From: Diploscapter coronatus
Taxonomy: Eukaryota > Nematoda > Chromadorea > Rhabditida > Rhabditidae
Direction: 5' to 3'
Assembly (NCBI GenBank): GCA_964036155.1
Contig: OZ038422.1
Coordinates: 26,311,201-26,375,200, forward strand
DNA length: 64,000 nt
Part shown: one piece after another, positions 12,561 through 24,422 of the stretch
Numbering within the stretch: position 1 is the stretch's first letter
How the letters are laid out: every line of letters begins with the position of its first letter
Notes under the pieces: generated by a model
The model's database searches: none
Seen by the model: the letters and a program-made list of their open reading frames with translations, nothing else
Told to the model about the DNA's origin: nothing
Made by a program: the position numbers and the translations under genes

Positions 12561-12742
12561 TTGCCCAAAAAATGAGCGATTTTTTTTTCGATTTTTCGTG
12601 TTAAAATTTATCTTTTTTTTATCAGTAACGTATTTTTTCGCGGTTTTTTCGATGGGGATGGTTAGAGGGGCACCTCAGCCCCTGAAAAATGTAGAAAACA
12701 TAGCGCCAGAGTGAATTTGGCAGGATGGCTGGCGGTCCCTAG

Positions 12743-12978
12743 CCTTATGCTAAGATATTTATTGATTTTTTTCGGTAATACTTTTATAAAATCACACAGA
12801 TTTATTGGCAAGATACAATTTAATTTTGATCAAGGCAAGAAAACTGCTTTTCAGACTATTTGTACAATTTTTCACGCTGATTCTCATGGTGTTATCCGTT
12901 TTTTCAGTTTTTTTTTTCGGATTTTCTCTATGAAATTGGTATAAATGCAGGTCGGGACCTCGATATTCGAATTCTCCA
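12743..12978. repeat. Dispersed repeat, copy B
   Basis: Near-identical to 4467-4700 in the same orientation; identity ends at ATTCGAATTCTCCA in both. The sequence beyond (12979-13400) is unique in this window and contains no gene that I can support. Confidence 0.85.
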
Positions 12979-13410
12979 TGCTCGAAAGTACTAGTAGGGT
13001 CACTTTCTACATCGACGAATTTTCTGTGTCAGATCATTCTCTACTTTCTCAAAGAGTTGACGATATATCCATGTGGTGATAGCTTCGAGGACATTCTACA
13101 GGGCTCTCACACTTACTAGGGCATTCGACTCATTTCTAAAAAATTCGAGATTTTTTAAGTTTTTGGTGCAGGACTTTCCTGACAGTCTAATAAATTTCAA
13201 ATATACCCCGAATGCTCAAATAAAGAATACCAAGTCATTTTCATTTTCTTTATTCATCATACATAAAAATGAAATCATAGACAGACACCTGCCAAAAATG
13301 AGAGTGTAGTGTCGAAGGGGCAGACATGCAGAGTGCTGGCTAGAGCTAGAGAAACAGGGAGAGAGGCGAGAAATGCCACGCAGAGTGTGCTCGGCACGGA
13401 CTTTGGTGCG

Positions 13411-14041
13411 CTAGGGCTGACGCAGCTGCTGAAATTGAAAAAATGAGATAAAGTTGTAAATTTGAAAATTACTTACCTGATTTCGCGGACGTGCAGTGTA
13501 TCCGACCTCCTTCAATTTGATGCAAAAATCGATCATCTTATGGCCATTTTTGAACGTCAAAGCCAGGTCGAACGACGCAATCTCCATGTCCTCGCCATTC
13601 CCATTAAGTCCCTAAAAATAAGAAATTGAATAGGTGTGAGAAAAGATGAAAAGCGTGAGGAAATAAAGAGTAAAAGCAACTAACCATTTGACGTAAGCCA
13701 TGAACAGTCACCCTGTTTCGATATTGCCCCAAAGCGATGCTGTACTGCCTGGTCTGTCCATGCTCCAAATCAATTGGATCGTCGATGCCCGAGATTTCGA
13801 TTCCGTCTTGCTGAACGCCAACAGAATCGGCGGCCGGAATTTCAAGAGTTGCGCTGGTGATTGTGGACGGCATAGTCGAAGAGCTGAAAGACAGCAAATG
13901 AACGAACGATCGAAAATAAGTGCGAAGTGAATTTTGAATGAAAGGGTGCAATTATGCAAATTTTGGTTTGACTTACTCATCGTCCTCAATTTTTAGTTGG
14001 ATTAATTGATCAGTCGGTTCTTTTTTGATATTGGAATCCAT
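13411..14041 (-). CDS. 138-residue protein of unknown family
   Basis: Four exons (14041-13977, 13883-13685, 13611-13477, 13428-13411) with consensus donors and acceptors join in frame. The product starts MDSNIKKEPTDQLIQLKIED and ends ARPRNQQLRQP. The N-terminus has two consensus-like SUMO acceptor contexts (IKKEP and LKIED). A serine/threonine and acidic linker follows, then a compact segment with alternating hydrophobics (RQYSIALGQYRNRVTVHGL and FDLALTFKNGHKMIDFCIKL). There is no signal peptide or membrane helix. SUMO-like motifs suggest a nuclear protein, but this is inference. The tiny 18-base last exon is supported by frame and acceptor only. Confidence 0.65.
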
Positions 14042-15138
14042 TTTTATAGTTTGATGATCAAATAAGTAATTGGAATGTAGCTGCAAATAGTTGAGTTCTG
14101 TTGACCTTGGAAGACTGTCGAGGATTGTGTGCTGCGTCGAAGAGGAAGAGCAGTTGATGACGAAAACATTTATTAATGAGATTTGAGGGTTTATATAGTG
14201 TTCGAGGGTGAGATATCTACGAATAGATATGCAATTCTTGGGAATTGAGATTTACCATACATTTCATACCCTAACTTAGAGAGGCCAAATCTTCCCCTTT
14301 CGAGGAAGAGAAAGAACGCATGAAATTTTCCGACGCTTCAACTATCGTTAATTATTCCATTAATTAGTTGATAATTTCATAAAATAAAGACACCAATTAG
14401 GGTAATAAAATGCGTCCGAAATGATGGCGTCGTTGGTTTTTCGAAGAAGGCCTTCTGAAGACATGAACGACGTCGGAATTCAACTGCACATAATCTTTGA
14501 TAGGGTGGACCATTTTTGAAAATTTTAAAAGTTTTGAGTTCGTCATAATCTTTATAATCATTCTGAATCAAATTTACCCAATTCAACATATTTTGAAAAA
14601 CCACTTGGCCTCTACTCTAACTCAAATAAGTAGAAAATAGGCGAGGAAAGACAAAATAAGCAGCAGAAAAGCTATTTTTGAAGGTTTTTGCCTATTTAAG
14701 GCGGAAAATGGTTTTAAAAGGGATGAAATTTGAGTGTGGCTTTTTTGGGAAGACTCGATCTCGTCGAAATATCGATTTTGCTAAAAATCGGAATGAAAGA
14801 AAAGAGTGCAATAGAATTGTGTAAAAGGTCAGGTCAATTAATGCGCACTTTATGCCAAAATATTTATTGATTTTTTTGGTAATACGTTTATAAAATCACA
14901 AAGATTTATTGGCAATATGCAAGTTAATTTTGATTAAGGCAAGAAAACTTTTGATTTTCAACAATAATATTTGAGCAAATTATTTCAGATGTTGAGCAGA
15001 AATTTAATAGTAGATCAAGAAAAATTGATTTTCAAGTGAATATTTTCAGAGGGGCTAAATTTTAAGATGCGCACAATTTTTAAAAGAAAAACGACATAAA
15101 TAAAATCCGTATAAATTTTAGCTTTTCAAATTTGATAT
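14042..15138. other. Intergenic DNA with repeat copy C
   Basis: No gene seen. 14749-14949 is a diverged copy of the dispersed repeat at 4370-4570. The rest is the 5' flank of the 138-residue gene and the 3' flank of hlh-1. Confidence 0.6.
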
Positions 15139-18100
15139 TTAAATTTCTTCATTTCGCCTTGGCTCCTCGCTTTCTTGTGGTTCCGCCTCCCCGTCCTCTT
15201 CTAAGGGCCGATCCGACGGTTGTGATTGAGGGATCTGAAGTTTCAATTTTGCACTACTGTAATTTAAATAATCAAGAAATTCTATACATATATTGCATAA
15301 TTTAACGAAAGCTGTTTATAGCATTTGCCGGTACACCGATCAGAAGTTTCTTAATTTCATAAATGAGAAAAATGAAGATCAGCCTCAAAAACTTTGAAAC
15401 TTTGGAATTCTGTTTCAATATTAAGTGATAATGCTTTAGTTATCATGGAGCACATTTCAGATGCGTCCTTTGTCAAGTGCCACTTTCATACCTGTAGTGA
15501 TATGGATTCCTGCGGCCTCGGCGACGCTTGTTCCGGTCGCTCCGGCATTTCCGAGGCCGGAACTTGCAGAGCTGGGACAATATTTTCCACGATCCGCGAC
15601 AAGCGATCCAACGAGCTGCGTTTGGCAGACGTCGAGGGATGTTGATCCGGGTTGTCCTAAAATGTCTAAATATATCAAATAGAATATATGAAATCTCCTC
15701 TTTAGAAAAGAGATACTAAAAGCTTTTTAAAAGGGATATATGAAATCTCCTTCCTCACCAGGTTGTGGTCCAGTGTATCCGGCGAGTGGTCCGATGCAGC
15801 CAACGTAGCACGATCCAATGGGCTGCACTGCTGCTGCGGCCGCTGCACAAAGACTCGCTGCACACGATGCCGTGGAGGGATATCTGAAATCCGCGATATA
15901 GGAAATCCCTTGTAAAAAGACATATGAGTTATTTTTTTTTAAAAGTACGATATCGTGATTTTAACATATAGAATAATCGATTAGAAAGGGATGCATGAAA
16001 TTCAATCTTTAGAAATGGATATATGAAACTCGGATTTCATATATCCTCATTTAATCCCCCTATAAAGACTAACTTGTGGTGCGCCTCACCGCCTTCGTTG
16101 GCTCCCGTCCCATCGGAATCCGAAAAATCGTCGTCGTCATAGGATTTTCCATCGAAGGAAGACGGAAAAGGTGCAGAAGAAGACTAAAATCGGGAGAATT
16201 TTGGTCAACACCAGCTTTTCATTGAGTTTTATGGAAAAGAAGACCATCGCTATCGAAGATCTTTTTTGCATTTCAAACTTCCTAAAAAAATCCTCACCAA
16301 ATAATCTGGGACCCCTCCCCCGGCCTGCTGTAGAGCCAATGCCTGGTTTTGCATCATGATTTTGGTCATTTTGCCATCGGCTTGCAACATCGACTCCAAT
16401 TTATTGATGTAGTCTATCGCTGATCGGAGAATTTCGACCTAAAAATTAAAATAGACACCGTAAGTTTAGATAAATGATGAGATAGAATTTAAAAGAACTT
16501 TATAATTTTAAATAAATAACGCTATTTGCGTTATAAAATTTCTAAAAGGCACCATACCTTCGGAAGACGTTGGTTCGGATTCAGACACGTCCTTTGTTTG
16601 ACGACTTCGAACGCCTCATTCACCTTCCTGAGTCTACGCCTTTCTCTCATTGTAGCGGCTTTTCGTCGATCTACTGAAACTGCAAACGCTGATTTCATCG
16701 GGACGTTCGGAATTGGCGCCAAGTTTTTTTTTTTTTTATTTTTTAAATGACGCCACATGACGTCATGACGCCAAATTTTGCTTACATTTACTCCTCCTTG
16801 GTTGATTTGGGCCACCCTGGGGTGGTTCAGTAACCGGTTGAGGTGCAGAAGGCGTAGGTTGCTCGAGCACGGAGTCTTCCGAAGGGTTTGTGGAGGCTGT
16901 TGGAGCATTTTCGTGATTCCCTAGAATTATAAAGTTTGCAAAAACTACAATAATATTTTGTCATCATCTCGACTACTTTACCCCATAAATGGAAAAATTA
17001 AAAGGCAAATACTCCCAATCCAATTCCAATACCTTTCTCCTCCTGCTTCACAACGATGATCGGATTCTCTTTGACGGGTTCAACGGTGGTTACTGCAGGC
17101 GGAAAATCAGTAGTTCTTGCAATGGAAAACGGGGGGATTTCGGTGTAGAATTGACCGGCGCTGGTGGCCTGACCTGGGTAGGTTGGTTGGTAGTAGTTGT
17201 ACCTGATAGTTTAATTTTTGAGGGAAGTCAGATTTGAAATCATTATTATTTTTTTTTTTACTTTTCATTGAAATTTATACTAGCTCTAGAAAATTCCTTG
17301 AAGTGTAATTGAACTTAAAGATTTCTATTGATAAACATCTCATGATCAGGTCTTGGTTAATATTTTATTTTTCAGTTTCAAGGAAATTTTCTTGAAGTCT
17401 CATAGGTTATTTTGAGCCTAAATACTTGGATTTTTTGAAGGATGTCATCTCCTATTATATTCCTCAGTTAAGTCGAGTGTCAGTTAATCATTCTTTATCA
17501 CTTTTCTCTCTCTTCTTTTCCGTACTATTTCCCATTTTCTTCCTTTCTTCCTCGTATTTTTCCTCACTCTCTCAACTTTACACTGGCGCTTCTTTGCTGA
17601 AGCTCGCATGACATTCATCACCCCTATTTCTTCTTCATCTTCCTCGAACCGTTAAGAGAAAATAGATACCGTAATCCTGAAATCTCCCGAAATAACTCAT
17701 TTTTCAAATATCGATGGAAAAGCTACCAAAATCGAAAACTCGATATTTTCGCGGGGGACACCTTTGCAAATTTTCAAGACGGCGCGCGCCTGTTCTGGAC
17801 ACAAGGTGTGTGTCGTGCAACTGCTGTCCAGTCTTCAGGACGTCTGTTGCACAGCCCTCCCCCTGTCTTTCTTCCAGACTAACCCCATTCACATATGTTC
17901 CATACCTGCCAACTGCCTGGTCGTTCGCATATCTCCCCACTTTCACGCCTTTTAGAGGGAGGCCACTCGAGTCGAGTGGTAAAGTCGTTGACTTCCTGTG
18001 CTTTTTGGCACAACTTTTCTCGTAAATTCTTATTGTTTTTCAAAAAGTCCGCTCTCAGTGAGTTTTTTTTGTAAAACTTATATTTTCAATAAACTTTATA

Positions 18101-18794
18101 AACATGTGCTGAAATTAGCTGCCTCTCATCATTTTTGCAGTGAAAACTATAATAGTCTCCAAAAACAATACGTTAACTTCTACTTTTTTCCAAGCCACTT
18201 TGCCTAATTTTAGTGAACTTAATAAATCGGTCAATTCGTTAAGTTCATTAACACGTGCGAGCACAGCTGGAAGTCGTTGGCATGTCATTTCTTTTCGTCT
18301 CTCAACTTTTGCCACTTTCTAACTTTTTCGCCTCCCTTTGAACTTTCGACATAAATTACGGTATCTCTGAAATCTCCGAATTGCGAGCTTTTCTCACCTG
18401 CTAGCACACCGTATATTTCACGCGCTAATTTGTGATTTTGAAGCGGGGCTTTTAAGGACGCTTAAAATTCGCTTAATCTCGGAATAAACATGAAAATTGA
18501 CGTATAAACAATGCGCATTTTCGTCGTATAATTTCAATCTAATGCTCAAAATTGTCGTGAAATTTTACTTTAGGTCGTATAACTTTAAGAGAGTTAACAA
18601 TTTTTCGAAAATTAGAATAAAGGAAAATCAACGTACCTGTAAAGTTCATAGGTGTTCACCCCGGCATAATCCGCAGTGGGTTGCGCTACAGCCGCAGTGA
18701 AGGATGTCAGTGTCGTGATGTCGCTTGACGAAGTCAACATTCGAGGGCTCTGCGAATAATACAGGGGGTCGTACTGGCAATTTTCCGTATTCAT
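15139..18794 (-). CDS. hlh-1: MyoD-family bHLH transcription factor HLH-1
   Basis: Nine exons (18794-18637, 17202-17033, 16920-16786, 16673-16558, 16438-16298, 16183-16090, 15883-15759, 15656-15492, 15234-15139) give about 399 residues. The N-terminus [10 protein letters not shown]...[10 protein letters not shown] matches the C. elegans protein. Exons 4-5 encode the bHLH domain: basic region [20 protein letters not shown], helix 1 FEVVKQRTC, loop NPNQRLPK, helix 2 [15 protein letters not shown]. The last third has the acidic DDDDFSDSD patch and the conserved SLDRLSRIV motif. As the single nematode MyoD homologue it should bind CANNTG E-boxes as a dimer and drive body-wall muscle genes. The 1.4-kb first intron is the place to look for enhancers. 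The exon 6/7 junction has competing donors (see findings). Identification is near certain. Confidence 0.95.
17203..18636 (-). promoter_or_regulatory. Large hlh-1 intron 1 with E-boxes
   Basis: A 1,434-base intron, far longer than the other introns of this gene. It contains CACGTG at 18252-18257 and CAGCTG at 18264-18269, twelve bases apart start to start. CAGCTG is the preferred myogenic bHLH site, so autoregulation is possible. Regulatory function is inferred, not shown. A tRNA-like remnant lies near 17963-18000. Confidence 0.4.
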
Positions 18795-20322
18795 ATTGAT
18801 AGTCCTGAAAAAATCAACTTAAATCTAGCCTACTTTTTTAGACTCGAAATTTCTATTAAAATCCCTTTGGTAATATTCTAAATGTTTCCCAAAAATCTCA
18901 TATGCTAATTCTCTTCAGTAAAACTCATCGGAGGCAAAATTTGCAACATTTTCCAAATGACAAAAATTCCTTATGACAACTGTCATTGGAACGCCAATTG
19001 TACGTCTAGTTTTAAAGTTGCTCTTTTAGAGCTGCAAAATTATTCGGAAGCAAGTGTCTTGACAATTGGTCGGATGGCTCAGTAGTGGCTAAGTCAGTTG
19101 GCCCTCAGGCCTCGATTTTACCTTTTACAGGATGCTTTTTCGGGGTCTTAGATATAGGAATAGGAAGGAGAAGCGTCAGTTGTATGCAGCAGCCGCCTCG
19201 CTTAGCCAGAGAAATGAGCAACTGTTTTAGATGGGAGGAATTAGGGAGGGGCCTAGAAAATAGACAGGAATAAAGAGAAAAGCTCACCTTACACTATATC
19301 TCTCTATCCCAACGGATCTCAGATATCCACCTTTGATATTCGAAGGTTTATTCGGGATATTGATTCAATCAATTTTGCGATCTACCTGAACCTTTTAAAG
19401 TATTCTTTTCAAGAAAATATCCAAGTTGGGAAGTTAGTAGGATAGAAGTTTCTCAACCAGAAGCTATTCGATTAGACATTTAGTCATTTTCTTCAATTAT
19501 GACTAACTACCTAATAGAATTCATAACTCTCTTTCCTCATGTACGTACTCACCCCGGTTTTCCACAAATTGCAACTCTTTCTAGCTTCTCGGCGCTCTCA
19601 TCATTCATAAATCTCTCGCGTTTATCGTCCAAGAAGAGGCGAAAATCTAACTCATTTTCCACTACACCACGCTGTCACGAGGGGAGACGCGCTTCCTTGC
19701 GTCATACGCTCGGTCAGCGTAGGATAGAGAGCATTGAAAAGGAGAGATTCTGAGGAGCTCGAAAAAAGTTACAATTGGAAAAAGCGGGGGTATAATTTTT
19801 ACAACTTTACGTCTTCGAACTAGATTTATCCAAATTATAGGCGGTACGATAAGTTACAAAAGTCCAGGAACGATTGCGTAATGTGAAAATAGCGCGTCTG
19901 GTGGGTCGGAGGCCCATTTATCTTTAACATGTCTTTCCTTATGCCTGCTTTTTGTAACGCAATAAATCATCCCCGCAAATTCGCGAAGCGAGTTTATAAC
20001 CGATTTTACGCACTTTTACAGTCTTTCCCTCAATGACTTGGAATATCTACTGTAGGAGAATAAGTTGGTTTTTTCTGGACAAACTTAGCGAACTCTTGAA
20101 AAAGCACGAAATTTTCTTTATGGTAATTATGAAGAAATTGAAATTTTAAGAAACTTTATGTAGAAAAATACTTTATTGGCTTTTCTAATAGGGTAATCAT
20201 GAAAATGTGTCTGAATCCAAATAATTTCGATTTACATCCATTTTTCTTCGGTTCACTATAACGTTATATCGAGGTGGAGATACTGTTAGGCCGAGAATTC
20301 TCTGAAAACTCTAAAAATCATT
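18795..20322. other. hlh-1 upstream region; no gene seen
   Basis: This 1.5-kb gap separates the hlh-1 start from the P450 3' end. It should hold the hlh-1 promoter. A box-A-like tRNA remnant (GGATGGCTCAGTAGTGGCTA) lies near 19073-19115. Open frames in the gap have no protein-like features. Confidence 0.5.
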
Positions 20323-22890
20323 TCAATTTAGGGTTATGACTTTGTTTCCAAAATATGGTCCAATTAAGTTGTAGGCTTTATTTTTGAAATTTTTATTTAA
20401 AATTTTGACCGTAGCGTCCAAATCTTCTCCTGGTGCAGGTTTAAACTCGAAATTTCGAAGGATATTCGCGAAGATCAGGAATAGCTCCGCTTTTGCCAAG
20501 GACTCTCCTAAACACTGCCTCTTTCCTATGGAGAATGGAAGGAATTCTTCGAATCTGAAATTTTTAAAATCATATTTTCATCTTAAATTTAAAATTTAAA
20601 TTAGATATTTCGAATTGTAGATAAATTTAACTAGTTTAAAGATGACCGTAACAATTGTCCTTGCTCATCTAAAAATCTATCAGGGTTAAACGATTTTGGA
20701 TCCGGGAAAACGTCAGGATCATTCAATAATATAGAGATCTGAGGTATGACTAGAGTGCCCTGAAAATAAAATATAAGAGAAATGGAAGATAAAAATTCGA
20801 ATCGAATAAAAACCTTTGGAAAGACATATCCATCTAATTCTATGTCTTCGGAGCAAGTTCGGAGTAAGTTAATTGGAAGAATGTTCGCCATCCTTTGGCA
20901 TTCCTGAACCAATACAATAAGAAAAATCAATCAATAAATAATTTTAGATCAGAAATTATTTACGTTTATCGTTGCCTGCGTATAAGGTAATTTATTCCTA
21001 TCAGCTAACGTAATAGGTCCATCGATTAACTCCAATTCCTCTTGGACTTTTCTTTGGACGTTACCATATTTGCAAATCAATAAAAATGCCCATTTTAAAG
21101 TAGTTACGGTAGTTTCCATCCCGGCGAAAAATAGGTCGAGTAATAACATTTTCATTTGATGCTCCCTAAATTTAAGTATGAAGCAATTAAAATTACATCT
21201 AATATTTCAATTATAATGTTATATCAGAGCTTAGATTTCAAAAGGTTGCATTAGAATGTGATGTATCAAAATTTTAGACTACTTAAAAACGAAAATAACT
21301 TACTCGAAATAACCAGAATCGCCTTCCGAGTCTTTTCGTTTCTCAATCTCTTGTAAATAAGCATAGGTAAAGTCTTCGGGCTGTGATTTCAACAAGTCGG
21401 GATTATTTTTATGGGTCTAAAAGTTGAACATATTCTTAAACTAAAATAAGACAATATACCTCGATGTGATATTGCAAAAACTCTAATAGTTTCTCTTTGA
21501 TGCCCATTAATTCGTTCCATTTATTGTTGACTACTGGGATTTTTGTGGAAAATGGAAGAGCGATGTAAAGACCCATTAAAGGGTGAAGTACGATATGGGA
21601 CTGACGGTCTAATAAGCCATGTAAATCACGCATGTCGGGGTCGTTCTGATAAAAACAATTTAAAATATAAAATAAAATCGTGTGAATCAAGAAATTTTAT
21701 TATTTGATATGACTTTCAGAAGCAATAGTGATTCTACTAAAAATTCTATATTTAAGTGATATTATCGGTTTTTTTTCAGAAAAAATTAAAACTATTAAAT
21801 AATCATGCCTGTTCATATCTAGTAGCGAATAAAATATTATTGATGATATTTCCAACGCAAATCGCAATAGGAGTGGTTAATTCGAACATTTCGGTCTGGA
21901 CCAATAAAAATTGGGCGAATGCGTCAACCTAAAATAGATCTTTTTTCAAGAAAGAGAACTAATCTTCATTAAAATTTTATTTTTTTTAGAAACTTTGATC
22001 TCCTTTCAAGAAAAAACCTTACCATCATCAGAATTTTATCCTTTTCTGAAAAATTTGTTTATCTCTTAAAAAAACTAATATTCGTATAAATTTTGTTACA
22101 GGATGTTTTTGGTTCTTTCTTTTAGCCATTAGGAAAGCTGGTCTTCATTAAATTTTCATTCTCTTTACCTCGATCATGATTTTCTGTTCGATTATAGCTC
22201 TTCCGACCCCGAAATCTCGGAATGTTCTTAGAGCAAATCTTCGTTGCTCAGCCCATTTTTCACCGTCTATTTGAACCACGCCGTTAGGTCCTTCTGAATT
22301 AAAAATGCAGGTACTTTGAAATATAAAATAAAAGGTAAATTATTTTAGCTATAAGCTTTATACTTACCCATAAACGTATCGGTAATGTGATTTCTCCATC
22401 GGTTAGAAAATACCGATGCATTTTGCACGAAGTATTTCTTTATTAGAGGTAAAGATGAAACCATAACGAGTGGTATCGGACCGATCCATACAGTAAAAAT
22501 GCCTGTAGTAGAAGGAATTAGTCTTCGGTGAGTTGAAAATTAATGATACCCGAATATTTCTTGTGCCAATATAATAAGACATCATCTAATGATGGGGCTT
22601 AATTTGAAAATTTGCTAAATGCCAAATTCTAGGTACTAACCTAAAAATAGCGACATAATATTGCCCAAACATAGGTGAGGCGCAGGTCCATTTGGGAAAT
22701 TTTTACGTTTCCAGTACAAATCATATAATAGGTAGGAAGATAAGGTTAGAAGTATTGTGGAAATCTTGAAATTATTGATTTTTGGTTATGGATAAAGACT
22801 GAATCATACAAATGATAGCCTGAATATTCGAAATCCAATAAAAACTAGCGATGCTCCAATAAAAGTAATCGTACTACCAGAACCTCTCAT
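20323..22890 (-). CDS. Cytochrome P450 monooxygenase, clan-2-like
   Basis: Twelve exons from about 22890 to the stop at 20323-20325 give a protein of about 510-530 residues, the normal P450 size. It has an N-terminal hydrophobic anchor, a proline hinge ([15 protein letters not shown]), a helix C motif ([12 protein letters not shown]), the helix I oxygen-activation motif (FFAGMETT), the K-helix ExxR (ECQR), FNPDRF, and the heme loop [10 protein letters not shown] with the cysteine ligand. All catalytic landmarks are present. It should be an ER-bound monooxygenase for lipids or xenobiotics; the substrate cannot be read from sequence. The overall style fits nematode CYP2-clan genes (CYP33/34/35-like), but I did not place the subfamily. 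One intron (about 21460-21806 region, after ATRYEQ) appears to use a GC donor. Confidence 0.92.
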
Positions 22891-24422
22891 TGTAAAATTT
22901 ACATAATTGGCGACTTATATTAGAATACTTTCAGGTTAGTCTAAAATATAAAGATTTAGAAAAAAAAACAATAACAAAAAGCTACTATCAATATGAGATA
23001 TCTGTACAGGTATTACAAAGAGAAAAGAGACTTCAGTTATGATGTGCCGTATAAAATGCGGCACAAATTCCTTATTCTTTAATACATATATGGAATTTAA
23101 GGAACACTGAAAAGCAATATATATACGAAAAGTATGAAGGAAGGGGATTAGTTGGCGAGGGAAAGTCTTCCTTCCCCCTTTTATGGTCATCGGTTTGCAA
23201 CACAACTCGTTGGCACAGTGCGATTTGAAACCGCAAACCCGTTTTTGGACCAACGCACTGCCACTCGGCCATCCGATCACTTGTACAATACATATTTGTA
23301 TGAGAAACGTAAAAAGTGACGGGCCCCAAAACGGGATATCGTTCAGGGGTAGTGAAAGAAAAATTCGAGACAACGATGGAAAAGCGATATCGATGACAAA
23401 AATCCCCTGTTTGAGTGATCAGTACAAGAAGATCGAAAAATGATAAACTCTGGCGTCGATGGCAGAAAATTCGACGTAGACAACAAAAATCTAGCGTCTA
23501 AATAAGGAGGATGAGCAAATTTGTAGAAAAAAAGTGACGGACTTTAAACCTGAAGGAAAGAGAATGAAATCCTTACACGGAAAGTGAGTGAGTATGAGAC
23601 TTGAGAGAACGCAGAGAGGCAGAAATTCGCAAGAATTGTGTCAATCACTCTATGCGTAGAGAAGTGAATTACGTCTGGAATGGGGATAATTCCTTAGAAA
23701 TCATAGGCTGCAATTTTAAGAGAACACAGACAATAAGACATATCTCTAACCACATTGACCTAGTCTCTAATCCAATGATAAAAGATAGGCTACGAAAACC
23801 GACAAGCATAATTTTAAAAGTGAAAATATAATGGGAAGATCTGAGAAATCCATATCGTATGATTAAGCGTAACACGAATCACCGCCTGAGATATAATATT
23901 AGAGTTTTAGTTTCAAAGAACGAACATTTTTATTGATCATTCATTATTTCATAACTGAACCGCGATCTTAAAGCTGCTGAAAATCAATATAATTTTTAAA
24001 ATAATTAGAATATTTAAAATTTACAATGACCTGTGTATGGAATCAGCGTAGAACTGACTATAATTTGTGTTGAAAAGCTTAGAATTGATAGGTTTTCGAA
24101 TAAGCTATCACAACTCAACAATTTTCGGGTAAAATAGACTAGAAATCTTAACTTTATAGAATTTTCTGAATAGAAATCTTATGGGAAGTGAAGTAGAAGT
24201 CTTTTCCCAAGTCTTTAAAACTTAGGAAATTTTAGATCTAAAAGTTTGAAATAAATCTCAATAAGATTTAGAATAACAAAGTAAAAATAACTCGTAACAA
24301 TGGTGTAGTCTCATAAATCAATTATAGGAATGAAGTGATCTCGTCAAAAACGTTTAATGACGAGCAGAAATTACATTTGCTTCAGGACGTATGAGCTTGA
24401 ACCGGGCATCTAAAAATTAAAA
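22891..24422. other. Intergenic DNA; no gene seen
   Basis: No exon that I can support. It contains a tRNA-like remnant on the minus strand (about 23195-23290), a copy of the GATAAAAGATAGGCTACG-type dispersed motif near 23776, and short GACAACAA words near 23450-23495. Confidence 0.5.
23195..23290 (-). repeat. tRNA-derived remnant (SINE-like head)
   Basis: Read on the minus strand, GATCGGATGGCCGAGTGGCA contains a box A, and about 45 bases on GGTTTCAAATCGC approximates box B. The sequence after box B does not close the acceptor stem, so this is not a functional tRNA. A tRNA-derived SINE head or tRNA pseudogene fits best. Confidence 0.45.

Noticed and set aside
23195..23290. Functional tRNA gene
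   Set aside because: Box A and a weak box B are present, but the 3' sequence cannot pair with the 5' end to form an acceptor stem.
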